Shown: one piece after another, positions 1-7,122 of the stretch
How the letters are laid out: each line of letters begins with the position of its first letter
Position numbering within the stretch: the stretch's first letter is position 1
Assembly (NCBI GenBank): GCA_030039715.1
Contig: JASHVA010000194.1
Span: forward strand, 1 to 12,331
Direction of reading: 5' to 3'
DNA: 12,331 nucleotides
From: Thermoplasmata archaeon
Lineage (GTDB): Archaea; Thermoplasmatota; Thermoplasmata; Lutacidiplasmatales; UBA184
Translations under genes and position numbers: made by a program
The notes under the pieces: model-generated
Told to the model about the DNA's origin: nothing
The model's input: only the letters and a program-made list of their open reading frames with translations
Databases searched by the model: none

Positions 1-2
1 TC

Positions 3-479
3 GCGGCCGCCCGCCTCACCGCCGCGGGCCCGTCGAGCCGCCGGGCCGTCGTCGACCTCCTCGACGTCCGCCCCCGCGTGCGCGAGGGGATCGCGCTCGC
101 CCCGCTCAGCCACGCGCTCATCGACACGTCGGACGGCCTCGCGGAGGCCGCGCGGCTCGTCGCGGCCGCGAGCCGCGTTGCGGTGGTGGTCGACGAGTCG
201 CGGCTCCCGCTCGCTCCGGGAGTTCGCGCCCTCGCCCGCAGCCCCGAGCGGCGGCGGGAGGTCGCGTTCTACGGCGGGGATTACGAGCTCCTCGCGGCGA
301 TCCCCCGGCCGGCCTGGCCCCGGGCGCGCGCCGCCGTCCGGCGCGTCCGCGGTCGGCTCACCGTGGTCGGCGCCATCGAAGTCGGTCGGGGCGCCTGGCT
401 GCGCACGGGGCGCCGGCGCACGCCGATGCCGGCCCCGGGCTGGCAGCCGTTCGGTCCGGAACGGACCCTCGACCGGTAG
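3..479 (+). CDS. thiL: Thiamine-monophosphate kinase ThiL, C-terminal part (5' end outside window)
   Basis: Likely ATP-dependent phosphorylation of thiamine monophosphate to thiamine diphosphate in the cytosol, the last step of cofactor synthesis. The reading frame is open from the first full codon, so the gene is cut by the left edge; 158 residues remain of a family usually about 300 long. Visible family marks are the segment PRVREG, then IDTSDGL (residues 37-43 of the fragment), a metal/nucleotide-binding motif of the ThiL/PurM fold, then GGDYELL and a final PGWQPFG resembling the usual C-terminal GWxxF. A GTG at 78 is in frame but lies inside the conserved domain, so it is not the start. 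gdhA follows after 113 bp, so co-transcription is possible but not shown. Family assignment is firm; the N-terminal half cannot be judged. Confidence 0.88.
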   Translation, partial: AAARLTAAGPSSRRAVVDLLDVRPRVREGIALAPLSHALIDTSDGLAEAARLVAAASRVAVVVDESRLPLAPGVRALARSPERRREVAFYGGDYELLAAIPRPAWPRARAAVRRVRGRLTVVGAIEVGRGAWLRTGRRRTPMPAPGWQPFGPERTLDR

Positions 480-592
480 GACGTCGACCGGGTTCGTCTT
501 CTGTCGTAACCCGTGCGCCGGCGTCGCAGGGTTCGCGCTACCCTCAAGTAGGGGTGCCCGGCTGCCCGCGATGCCCCGCGAGGGGACGAACT
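480..592 (+). other. Intergenic region upstream of gdhA
   Basis: This 113-bp gap holds no recognisable gene. Two AT-richer spots could carry the gdhA promoter: around 501-509 (gtcgtaacc) and around 541-550 (ccctcaagta). Neither is as convincing as the TATA-like boxes elsewhere in the window. The presence of a Shine-Dalgarno sequence before gdhA suggests a transcript with a leader, unlike most other genes here. Confidence 0.4.
580..586 (+). promoter_or_regulatory. Shine-Dalgarno sequence of gdhA
   Basis: GAGGGGA ends 6 nt before the ATG at 593 and can pair with the CCUC of the 16S rRNA 3' end. It decides the start: an in-frame GTG at 554 would add 13 residues (beginning MPGCPRCPARG) that do not resemble a GDH N-terminus. 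Confidence 0.65.
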
Positions 593-1852
593 ATGGCGAA
601 CACCTCCACCATCAATCCGTTCGAGACGGCGAAGCAGCAGGTCGATATCGTCGCGGACCTGATCGGGATCAACGACGGCGTCCGCGAGGTGCTGAAGCAC
701 CCGAAGCGGGAGCTCACGGTGAACTTCCCTGTCCGGATGGACGACGGCTCCTACGAGGTGTTCACGGGCTACCGGGTGCAGTACAACATGGCCCGCGGGC
801 CGACGAAGGGCGGCATCCGATACCACCCGCAGGTGACGCTGGACGAGGTCCGCGCGCTCGCGGCCTGGATGACCTGGAAGTGCGCGGTCGTCAACATCCC
901 GTACGGCGGCGCGAAGGGCGGCGTCGTCTGCGACCCGAAGAAGATCAGCCGGGGCGAGAACGAACGCCTGACGCGGCGGTACGCGAGCGAGATCGCGCCG
1001 ATCATCGGGCCCGAGATGGACATTCCCGCGCCGGACGTCTACACGGACAGCCAGACGATGGCGTGGATCATGGACACCTACTCGATGCTCAAGGGCTACT
1101 CCGTGCCCGGCGTCATCACCGGCAAGCCGATCAGCCTCGGTGGCTCGGAGGGCCGCGGTGAGGCGACCGGCCGGGGCTGCGCCTACGTCATCCGCGAGGC
1201 CGCAAAGGACATCGGCCTCAAGATGAAGGGCGCGACGGTCGCGATCCAGGGGTTCGGCAACGCGGGCAGCGTCGCGGGGAACATCCTCTACGACGAGCAG
1301 GGCGCGAAGATCGTCGCCGTCTCGGACTCGAAGGGCGGGATCTACAAGGCCGACGGGGTGAACCCGCACGCCGTCGAGGAGCACAAGCAGAAGACCGGTT
1401 CGGTCGTCGGCTTCCCCGGCGCGAAGACGATCACGAACGACGAGGTCCTCGAGACGAAGGCGGACGTCCTCGTCCCCGCGGCCCTCGAGAACCAGATCAC
1501 GAAGAAGAACGCCGACAAGATCCAGGCGAAGATCGTCGCCGAGGCCGCGAACGGCCCGACGCTGCCCGAGGCGGACGCGATCCTCTTCCAGCGGAAGGTC
1601 ACGGTCCTGCCCGACGTCCTCGCGAACGCGGGCGGCGTGACGGTGAGCTACTTCGAGTGGGCGCAGGACATCCAGGGGTACTTCTGGGGGCTCCAGGAGG
1701 TCAACTCTCGGCTCGAGCGGACGATGGTCCAGTCGTACAACGACGTCCACAAGGTCGCGACCGAGAAGAAGGTCCACAACCGCACGGCCGCCTACGTGCT
1801 CGCGATCCAGCGGGTCGTCGACGCGATCAAGATCCGTGGCATCTACCCGTAA
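593..1852 (+). CDS. gdhA: Glutamate dehydrogenase (Glu/Leu/Phe/Val dehydrogenase family)
   Basis: Reversible oxidative deamination of glutamate to 2-oxoglutarate and ammonium with NAD(P), linking nitrogen assimilation to the TCA cycle; cytosolic, typically a hexamer. At 419 residues it is full length. The N-terminal substrate domain has TKGGIRYHP (71-79), a lysine in TWKCAVVN (K96) and the family signature PYGGAKGG (103-110) with catalytic K108; APDVYTD (146-152) holds the expected catalytic Asp. The Rossmann domain starts with IQGFGNAGSVAG (218-229), a GxGxxG loop, followed by AVSDSKGGIY. The C-terminal part has LPDVLANAGGVTVSYFEW (339-356), typical of the family. NAD versus NADP preference cannot be read with confidence. 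The ATG at 593 is chosen for its Shine-Dalgarno. The last codons overlap the start of the next gene. Identity as GDH is very likely; a leucine or other branched-chain amino-acid dehydrogenase is the main alternative. Confidence 0.95.
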   Translation: MANTSTINPFETAKQQVDIVADLIGINDGVREVLKHPKRELTVNFPVRMDDGSYEVFTGYRVQYNMARGPTKGGIRYHPQVTLDEVRALAAWMTWKCAVVNIPYGGAKGGVVCDPKKISRGENERLTRRYASEIAPIIGPEMDIPAPDVYTDSQTMAWIMDTYSMLKGYSVPGVITGKPISLGGSEGRGEATGRGCAYVIREAAKDIGLKMKGATVAIQGFGNAGSVAGNILYDEQGAKIVAVSDSKGGIYKADGVNPHAVEEHKQKTGSVVGFPGAKTITNDEVLETKADVLVPAALENQITKKNADKIQAKIVAEAANGPTLPEADAILFQRKVTVLPDVLANAGGVTVSYFEWAQDIQGYFWGLQEVNSRLERTMVQSYNDVHKVATEKKVHNRTAAYVLAIQRVVDAIKIRGIYP

Positions 1853-2492
1853 GCGCCGCGCGAACGTCCCGCCCGCGGGCGCCGACCTCCCGAAGTGCCG
1901 GGTCGCCTCCTGGGCCGACGTCGACGGCTGGGCCGACCGCCTCGCGGAGACGGTCCGCGAGCGCTCGGCGGTGCCGACGACGATCGTCGGGCTCACCCGC
2001 GGCGGCTGGGTGCCGTCGCGGGTCCTCGCCGACCGCCTCGGCGTGAAGCGCCTGGTCTCGCTCCGGGCCCAGCACTGGGGGGTCACCGCGACCCCGACCG
2101 GGGCCGCCCAGCTCACCGAGGGGTTGAGCGGGCCGGTCGAGGGGGAACGGGTCCTCGTGGTCGACGACATCACGGACACGGGCGAGAGCCTCGAGCTCGC
2201 GGTCGCGCACGTGCGGGACGCGCGCCCGCACCGGGTCGAGAGCGCGACGTTCCTGCACATCGCCCATTCCAAGTACCGCCCGACCTACTACGCCGAAGAG
2301 ATCCCGCGCGAAGGATGGGTCTGGGTCGTCTTCCCGTGGAACTACTGGGAGGACCTCGTCGCGCTCGCGCTCCGCGCCGCGGTGCCGGGCGAGGGGGTCG
2401 CGGCGATCCGCGCGACGCTCCGGGAACGGTGCGGCTGGGACGTGCCGCCCGGGCACCTCGAGCGGATCGCGCGCTACGTCCCGTTCGGCTGA
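1836..2492 (+). CDS. Archaeal phosphoribosyltransferase (COG2236/Hpt1-like, probably purine salvage)
   Basis: A 218-residue type I phosphoribosyltransferase. The PRPP-binding loop is clear: VLVVDDITDTGES (106-118), two acidic residues followed by the TDTG turn. GLTRGGWVPSR (52-62) is the pyrophosphate-binding loop region of the family, and the C-terminal half has HIAHSKYRPTYYAEE and FPWNYWEDL (166-174), as in the archaeal COG2236 group. It would join a purine base (hypoxanthine, guanine or xanthine) to PRPP; the sequence does not decide which. The chosen start is GTG at 1836, overlapping the end of gdhA by 17 nt with no Shine-Dalgarno. The next in-frame GTG (about residue 46) would delete a conserved segment (CRVASWADVDGW), so the overlap is real or the start uses another codon upstream. 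Translational coupling to gdhA is likely. It converges on the DUF373 gene with a 12-bp gap. Confidence 0.85.
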   Translation: MASTRKRRANVPPAGADLPKCRVASWADVDGWADRLAETVRERSAVPTTIVGLTRGGWVPSRVLADRLGVKRLVSLRAQHWGVTATPTGAAQLTEGLSGPVEGERVLVVDDITDTGESLELAVAHVRDARPHRVESATFLHIAHSKYRPTYYAEEIPREGWVWVVFPWNYWEDLVALALRAAVPGEGVAAIRATLRERCGWDVPPGHLERIARYVPFG

Positions 2493-2504
2493 CGGTTCGC
2501 CCGA

Positions 2505-3593
2505 TCAGCCGGGCGCCGCCGGCTCGACGACCGAGCGCGCCGCGACGCTCTTGAAGTACTGCTGGAGGACGCCCGCCCCGATCACGAGCCCGAAGCCGGC
2601 CACGAGGAGCCCGACCAGGAGCGGGAGCTGCGTCGACGGCGTCACGCCCTGCAGGTACTGGACGAGCAGGAGGATGCCGAAGCTCACGAACCCGATGCCG
2701 ATGATCGAGGTCGTCGCGACCGCGAACGAGCGGGGGAACCGCCCGCGCTGGAGCGTCCGCCGGATCGCGCGCCCGCATTCCCAGACGACCGCGCCGATGA
2801 GCCACCAGAGGAGCGCCGCCTGCAGGAAGAGCAGGACCCGGTCGAGCGGAGGGGCGTGGCTCGCGGCGTAGCTGTTGTACCCCGAGAGGAATCCGACGCC
2901 GACGAGCGCGATCGCGAAGAGGCCGAAGCCGAAGGCGACCGACCCCTGCCGGATGTCGGTCGAGGCGCTGCGGACCGAGTCGATGATCGCCTCGTCGATG
3001 TCGAACGTCCAGAAGATGAGGTAGACGCCGAGGACGACCGCGAGCCCGATGATCCCCCAGGTGACGACGCTCGCCGCGGCGGCGATCCCGAGGATCAGGA
3101 GGACGAGCGCGATCGGCAGGACCGTCTTCGCGCGCAGCTTCGGGTCCTTGAGCGCGCGGACGATCGTGTAGTACGTCGACTCGATCGAGGCGTTCTGGCG
3201 GACGTAGACGCGCCGCACGCCGTCGACCTTGACCCGGGAGGCGAGGATCGGGAAGAGGAACTCGTCCTCGGCCCCGTCGCTTACGAGGTACGCCGAGTGG
3301 GCGCCGGTCCGACCGAGGACGTCGTCGAACTGGTCGGCGACGCGTCGGTCGGAGAGGACCCCGACCTTCCCGGAGCCGGTGAGGATCGCGACCTCGCACT
3401 CCTCGCCGGCCTCCTTGAGCTCGTCCAGGAGGCTCACCGCGGCGAAGAGGGCGTTCGTGTCGGAGTCCTCGGGGTCGGCCGTGCCGAGCTTGACCGCCGC
3501 CTCGAGAACGTTCGCCCGGCCGACCACGGGCCCGGCGACCGACGCCTTCCGCCCGAGGTCGTCGTCGCGGTCGATGCTCACGACCAGGCGCAT
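2505..3593 (-). CDS. DUF373 family integral membrane protein
   Basis: A 362-residue protein of the archaeal DUF373 family; its function is not established. The N-terminal part of about 150 residues is soluble and begins MRLVVSIDRDDDLGRKA, the characteristic DUF373 opening with an acidic cluster. It continues with DPEDSDTNALFAAV and VAILTGSGKVG, features suggesting a Rossmann-like nucleotide- or metal-binding fold (inference). After a charged stretch (ALKDPKLRAKT) come about six hydrophobic segments, roughly residues 157-180, 182-199, 215-237, 251-272, 286-313 and 319-340. The ATG at 3593 is chosen because DUF373 homology begins exactly there and a TATA-like box lies about 30 bp upstream; the in-frame extension to 3716 would run through the promoter region and has no family resemblance. 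The gene is divergent from proS, with which it shares a 122-bp control region, and convergent with the phosphoribosyltransferase gene. Confidence 0.88.
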   Translation of the reverse strand: MRLVVSIDRDDDLGRKASVAGPVVGRANVLEAAVKLGTADPEDSDTNALFAAVSLLDELKEAGEECEVAILTGSGKVGVLSDRRVADQFDDVLGRTGAHSAYLVSDGAEDEFLFPILASRVKVDGVRRVYVRQNASIESTYYTIVRALKDPKLRAKTVLPIALVLLILGIAAAASVVTWGIIGLAVVLGVYLIFWTFDIDEAIIDSVRSASTDIRQGSVAFGFGLFAIALVGVGFLSGYNSYAASHAPPLDRVLLFLQAALLWWLIGAVVWECGRAIRRTLQRGRFPRSFAVATTSIIGIGFVSFGILLLVQYLQGVTPSTQLPLLVGLLVAGFGLVIGAGVLQQYFKSVAARSVVEPAAPG

Positions 3594-3618
3594 GGCCCGC
3601 GATGTATGCCCCCCGGAG

Positions 3619-3628
3619 CGCATAATCT
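3619..3628 (-). promoter_or_regulatory. TATA-like box of the DUF373 gene
   Basis: On the minus strand the sequence reads AGATTATGCG, an AT-rich island in GC-rich DNA. Its centre is about 30 bp before the A of the ATG at 3593. An archaeal TATA box sits about 26-27 bp before the transcription start, so the mRNA would begin within a few bases of the start codon. Confidence 0.5.
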
Positions 3629-3653
3629 CTGGGGTGCGCCGGCAGCCGCCGGA

Positions 3654-3668
3654 CGCCCCGGCGGGGCG
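3654..3668. repeat. Short inverted repeat in the DUF373/proS divergent region
   Basis: CGCCCC and GGGGCG form perfect 6-bp arms around a 3-bp centre, between the two divergent TATA-like boxes. It could bind a regulator or be chance in GC-rich DNA; nothing in the sequence decides. Confidence 0.25.
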
Positions 3669-3683
3669 CGACCCCGCCCACGG

Positions 3684-3692
3684 TCTTAGGTA
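3684..3692 (+). promoter_or_regulatory. TATA-like box of proS
   Basis: TCTTAGGTA is centred about 28 bp before the ATG at 3716 in an otherwise very GC-rich stretch, and there is no Shine-Dalgarno. This fits a leaderless transcript. Confidence 0.45.
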
Positions 3693-3715
3693 CTGGACCG
3701 CGCTCCCGCGGGGCA

Positions 3716-5143
3716 ATGGCCGAGCTCCCGGACAAGCGGACGGCGTTCATCGACTGGTACCTCGCGGTCGTCGAGGCCGCCCGGCTCACCGACAAGCGCT
3801 ACCCGGTGAAGGGGATGAACATCTGGACCCCGTACGGCTTCCGGGCCCGCCGGAACCTGGACGCGGTCCTCGTCCGGGAGATCGAGGCGACGGGCTCCGA
3901 GGCGCTCGAGTTCCCCGCGCTGATCCCCGCGAACGAATTCGCGAAGGAGAAGGAGCACATCAAGGGGTTCGACGCCCAGGTCTACTGGGTCACGAAGGGC
4001 GGGCTCTCCGACCTCGACATCCCGCTCGTCCTGCGGCCGACCAGCGAGACGGCGATCTACCCGATCTTCGCCGTCTGGGTCCGCTCGCACCGGGACCTGC
4101 CGCTCAATGTCTACCAGATCGTCAACGTCTTCCGGTACGAGACGAAGACGACGCGGCCGTTCGTCCGCGTCCGGGAGATCCACTTCTTCGAGGAGCACAC
4201 CTGCCAGGCGAACGAGGAGCACGCGACCGAGCGGGTCCGCTCGAACCTGGAGGCGTTCCGGAAGATGGCCGCCGCCTTCGTCCTGCCGTACCTCCCGATC
4301 CGCCGGCCGGAGTGGGACAAGTTCCCCGGGGCGTTCTATTCGATCGCGTTCGACGCCCCGGTCGGCGGCGCGCGGACGCTCCAGCTCGGGAGCGTCCACC
4401 ACTACCGCGAGAACTTCTCCCGGCCGTACGGGATCCGATACGAGGCAGCCGACGGGAGCCAGCAGTACGTCCACCAGACGACCTTCGGCCTCTCGGAACG
4501 CCTCCTCGGTGCGATCGTCGCGGTCCACGGGGACGCGAAGGGTGCGGTCTTCCCGACCGCGATCGCCCCGTACCAGGTCGTCGTGATCCCGATCCCCGGG
4601 ACCGAGAGCGGGGAGGGGCCGCTCAAGGTGGCGAGCGAGGCCGCCGAGCGGCTGCGGCGCCACGGCGCCCGGATCCACCTCGACGGCGGGGACGAGCGCC
4701 CCGGCGCGAAGTACTACCGCTGGGAGGCCGCCGGCGTCCCGCTCCGGCTCGAGGTCGGGCGGCGGGAGGCCGAGTCGCGGACGCTCACCGCCGCGGACCG
4801 GCTCGGGCGGAAGGGGCCGGTCGCGCTCGACCGCCTCGAGCACGAGGTCGGCGAACGGCTCGCCGAATTCGACCGCGCGCTCGCCGAACGGGCCCACGCC
4901 GCGTTCGCCGCTTCGTTCGCCGTCGCTCGTTCGCTCGCCGAGCTCGCCGGTTCGACCCAGGTCCGCCTGGTCGCCTGGTGCGGGAGCGAGGCGTGCGGCC
5001 ACCAGATCGAAGCGGCGATCGATGGGGCGCTCCTCGGTACGCCCGAAGCGCCGCTCCCGATCGACCCGGGAGCGACCGGCGCCTGCATCGCCTGCGGAGC
5101 GACGGACGGGGCGCGTTGGGCCCTCGCGGGCCAGCCGCTCTAG
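3716..5143 (+). CDS. proS: Prolyl-tRNA synthetase, archaeal/eukaryotic type
   Basis: Charges tRNA-Pro with proline using ATP. The 475-residue length matches the short archaeal/eukaryotic (ProS type 3) form and there is no bacterial editing insertion. Class II features in order: EFPALIPANEF (65-75, motif 1 region), the proline-specific loop RPTSET (107-112), motif 2 FRYETKTTRPFVRVREIHFFEEHT (139-162) and motif 3 GLSERLLGAIVAVHGD (258-273). The anticodon-binding domain starts about 280 (IAPYQVVVIPI). The C-terminal domain carries WCGSEACGH (C422, C427) and CIACG (C457, C460), the four-cysteine zinc site of archaeal ProRS. The ATG at 3716 gives the family N-terminus, with FIDWYLAVVEAARLTD close behind. 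It is divergent from the DUF373 gene and convergent, with a 10-bp gap, on the small membrane protein gene. Confidence 0.96.
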   Translation: MAELPDKRTAFIDWYLAVVEAARLTDKRYPVKGMNIWTPYGFRARRNLDAVLVREIEATGSEALEFPALIPANEFAKEKEHIKGFDAQVYWVTKGGLSDLDIPLVLRPTSETAIYPIFAVWVRSHRDLPLNVYQIVNVFRYETKTTRPFVRVREIHFFEEHTCQANEEHATERVRSNLEAFRKMAAAFVLPYLPIRRPEWDKFPGAFYSIAFDAPVGGARTLQLGSVHHYRENFSRPYGIRYEAADGSQQYVHQTTFGLSERLLGAIVAVHGDAKGAVFPTAIAPYQVVVIPIPGTESGEGPLKVASEAAERLRRHGARIHLDGGDERPGAKYYRWEAAGVPLRLEVGRREAESRTLTAADRLGRKGPVALDRLEHEVGERLAEFDRALAERAHAAFAASFAVARSLAELAGSTQVRLVAWCGSEACGHQIEAAIDGALLGTPEAPLPIDPGATGACIACGATDGARWALAGQPL

Positions 5144-5153
5144 GCCCCCCGAA

Positions 5154-5396
5154 CTACGGGGGCGGCGCCGGGACCGGCGGATTCGGCAACACGAGCCACA
5201 TGCCCGCGAGGCCGAAGAGGAGTAGCGTGATCACGACGGCGTAGACGCCGTTGTCGATCCAGACCCCGAACGAGACGCCCCACCAGACGTAGAAGGCGAC
5301 GGCGAGGACGACCAGCGAGGCGAATCCCCAGAACGAGAGCCGGCGCTGGAGCGACATCTCCCGGAACCGGGTCGGCTCGCTCGGCATCGTCGCCAT
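5154..5396 (-). CDS. Small two-helix membrane protein, function unknown
   Basis: An 80-residue protein I do not recognise. It has a short charged N-terminus (SEPTRFREMSLQRRLS) and then two hydrophobic segments, about residues 22-46 (rich in Trp, Phe, Val) and 51-70. They are joined by the tight turn WIDNG, so the protein is a probable helical hairpin. It ends in a proline-rich tail (PNPPVPAPPP). By the positive-inside rule the N-terminus, with several arginines, should face the cytosol. The ATG at 5396 is chosen because a strong TATA-like box lies 29-30 bp upstream, predicting a leaderless mRNA; ATGs at 5387 and 5357 are alternatives, and an extension to 5486 would cross the promoter. It is convergent with proS and divergent from the TPR gene. 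It is supported by codon context, hydrophobic pattern and promoter, not by homology. Confidence 0.7.
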   Translation of the reverse strand: MATMPSEPTRFREMSLQRRLSFWGFASLVVLAVAFYVWWGVSFGVWIDNGVYAVVITLLLFGLAGMWLVLPNPPVPAPPP

Positions 5397-5420
5397 GGAC
5401 GGCCCTTCGAGCCGGACCTC

Positions 5421-5430
5421 GTTAGATAAC
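5421..5430 (-). promoter_or_regulatory. TATA-like box of the small membrane protein gene
   Basis: On the minus strand it reads GTTATCTAAC, centred 29-30 bp before the ATG at 5396. The core GTTATCTA is identical to the box before the ATPase-TPR gene at 7123-7130. Confidence 0.6.
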
Positions 5431-5435
5431 CCTTG

Positions 5436-5452
5436 CGGCGCCGGGGGCGCCG
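5436..5452. repeat. Inverted repeat between divergent promoters
   Basis: CGGCGCC and GGCGCCG are perfect 7-bp arms separated by GGG. The repeat lies just upstream of the minus-strand TATA-like box and about 36 bp upstream of the plus-strand one. It is a possible operator for either or both genes; chance occurrence in GC-rich DNA is also quite possible. Confidence 0.3.
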
Positions 5453-5488
5453 GGATCGGCGCGGGCCGACGCGCCGCGCGGGCCACAG

Positions 5489-5496
5489 ATTTAACC
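5489..5496 (+). promoter_or_regulatory. TATA-like box of the TPR gene
   Basis: ATTTAACC is the most AT-rich run in this intergenic region and is centred 29-30 bp before the ATG at 5522. It predicts a start of transcription at or just before the ATG; no Shine-Dalgarno is present. Confidence 0.6.
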
Positions 5497-5521
5497 GATA
5501 CCCCGGACTAGAACCCGGCCG

Positions 5522-7108
5522 ATGGCCGACGCGCCTCCCCCCGACGACGCGGCGGGCGTCGAGCCGTCCCGGTTCGACGAGCTCAGCCCCGAGCAGCACC
5601 GGACCCTCGCCTACGCGAGCTCGATCGGTTCGGAGTTCGACTTTCCGCTGCTCGTCGCCGCGATGGGGATCGAGGAGGAGCGGCTCGCCGAACAGCTCGA
5701 ACGGCTCGTCCACTTGGGCGTGCTGCGGGAGCGCAGCGGCGGGGACCACTTCGCCTTCGTGGAGGAGGAGTTCCGGGCCCGGATCTATCGCTCCCTGACG
5801 GAGAGCCGGCTCCGCGTCCTCCACCGGAAGATCGCCGAGGCGATGGAGCGGATGTACCCGACGCCGAGCGCCGAGGTCGTCGCGGAGCTCGGACGGCACT
5901 ACTTCCTCGGCAAGCTCCCCGAGAAGTCGCGCCTGTACAACCGCCTCGCCTCGGAGAACGCCCGCTCGGCGGACGACCCGGAGTCGGCGGCGCATTACCT
6001 CGAGCGGGTCCGCGTCGACCTCGAATCGGCGGAGGGCGACCATCGGCACGACCTCGCGGAGGTGGACGAGGCGCTGGGCGAGCTGTACTACTCCACCGCG
6101 AACTTCCCGGCGGCCGACCGGTACTTCTCCGAGGCGCTCGAGCACCTCGGCAGCGAAGAGCCCCGCATCCGCGGGCGGCTTCTCCTCGCCCGCGCCGAGA
6201 TCGCCCGGGAGAAGCTCGACATCGAGGGCGCGACCGCCCAGGCGACGGAGGCCGAGACGCTCTTCGAGGCGGCCGACGACCCGCTCGGCCGGGCCCAGAC
6301 CTACCGCCTGCTGGGGCGCGTCGCGTTCCACCGCGGGGCGTACCGCGAAGCGCTCGACGAGAGCATGCGGTCGCTCTACGCCCTCGGCGACACGAAGGAC
6401 CCGCGTCTCCTCGGGGAGCTGTCGATCGACATCGGGAACTCCTTCGCGCTGCTCGGCCCCGACGTCTCGAACGAGGCGGTCGGCTGGTACGAGCGCGCGA
6501 TCGACCGGCTCACCGAGGCCGGCGACTGGGTCGAGCTCTCCCGCGCGTACCACAACCTCGGCGTATCGCTCGGCGAGCGGCGGCCGATCGACGGCCTCGA
6601 GCAGCTCGAACGGGCGCGGGAGATGGGCGACCGCGCCCACGACCCCCGGTCGGTCGGCCGTGCGCTCCTCTCGGGCGTCGAGCTGCGCCTCTCCCTCGGC
6701 CAGCTCGAGGAGGCCGCCCGCGACAACGAGCAGGCCGGCCGGATCCTCGAGCGCCTGGGCGACGAGCTCGGGCTCGAGCAGGTCGAGGTCAACCGGGGCC
6801 TCATCGCGGAGAAGCAGGGCCAGTGGGACGACGCCGAGCGCTCGTACACGTCCGCCCTCGAGATCTGCCGGCGGTTCCGCCTGCCCGCGGACGAGGCGGA
6901 GGTCCACTTCTACCTCGCGCGGCTCCGATTCAAGACCCGGAACTTCGAGGCCGCGCGCCACGACTTCCGCGCCGCCGTGAACCTCGGCGTCGCCGACCTG
7001 AAGCCCACGCTCGCGAACCAGGTCGAGGAGTTGAAGCGCCAGCTGGACGCCGCCGACACCGGCACCCCCCTCCCCGGCACCGGCCCGGACGGCGCGCCGC
7101 CGCAGTAA
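5522..7108 (+). CDS. TPR protein with winged-helix-like N-terminal region, paralogue of the downstream ATPase's C-terminal half
   Basis: A 528-residue soluble protein without signal peptide or membrane segment. Residues about 20-110 (from LSPEQHRTLAYAS to HRKIAEAMER) resemble the winged-helix-like domain that follows the NTPase in STAND/AAA_16 proteins; the rest is about eight TPR-like helix pairs. Clearer TPR units include GELYYSTANFPAADRYFSEA (186-205), LGRVAFHRGAYREALDESMR (264-283), RGLIAEKQGQWDDAERSYTS (425-444) and YLARLRFKTRNFEAARHDFR (464-483). The tail is Pro/Gly-rich. Over residues 22-110 it aligns with residues 318-403 of the next gene's product with about 40 identities by eye. No Walker motifs are present, so it cannot bind ATP in the way its neighbour should. 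Likely a protein-protein interaction scaffold or a partner/regulator of the ATPase (inference). It has its own TATA-like promoter and the ATPase gene has another. Confidence 0.82.
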   Translation: MADAPPPDDAAGVEPSRFDELSPEQHRTLAYASSIGSEFDFPLLVAAMGIEEERLAEQLERLVHLGVLRERSGGDHFAFVEEEFRARIYRSLTESRLRVLHRKIAEAMERMYPTPSAEVVAELGRHYFLGKLPEKSRLYNRLASENARSADDPESAAHYLERVRVDLESAEGDHRHDLAEVDEALGELYYSTANFPAADRYFSEALEHLGSEEPRIRGRLLLARAEIAREKLDIEGATAQATEAETLFEAADDPLGRAQTYRLLGRVAFHRGAYREALDESMRSLYALGDTKDPRLLGELSIDIGNSFALLGPDVSNEAVGWYERAIDRLTEAGDWVELSRAYHNLGVSLGERRPIDGLEQLERAREMGDRAHDPRSVGRALLSGVELRLSLGQLEEAARDNEQAGRILERLGDELGLEQVEVNRGLIAEKQGQWDDAERSYTSALEICRRFRLPADEAEVHFYLARLRFKTRNFEAARHDFRAAVNLGVADLKPTLANQVEELKRQLDAADTGTPLPGTGPDGAPPQ

Positions 7109-7122
7109 AAGCCCCCGGGTGG

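Noticed and set aside
554..592. Upstream GTG start adding 13 residues to GDH
   Set aside because: The added residues are not GDH-like, and the ATG at 593 has a well-placed Shine-Dalgarno.
281..2272. Long minus-strand open frame opposite thiL, gdhA and the phosphoribosyltransferase gene
   Set aside because: It covers three recognisable plus-strand genes and its product is low-complexity Arg/Asp/Leu-rich sequence without motifs.
1836..2492. Phosphoribosyltransferase as a GfcR/PurR-type transcription regulator
   Set aside because: There is no N-terminal helix-turn-helix domain; the PRPP loop begins at residue 106 in the order expected for the COG2236 enzymes.
3594..3716. N-terminal extension of the DUF373 protein to 3716
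   Set aside because: It would cover the TATA-like box and proS promoter; family similarity starts at the ATG at 3593.
3686..5002. Minus-strand open frame opposite proS
   Set aside because: It is the antisense shadow of a gene with all class II synthetase motifs; its own product shows no motif.
5144..5153. Transcription terminator between proS and the small membrane gene
   Set aside because: The 10-bp gap has no T-run and no hairpin; no convincing terminator was seen in any convergent gap of the window.
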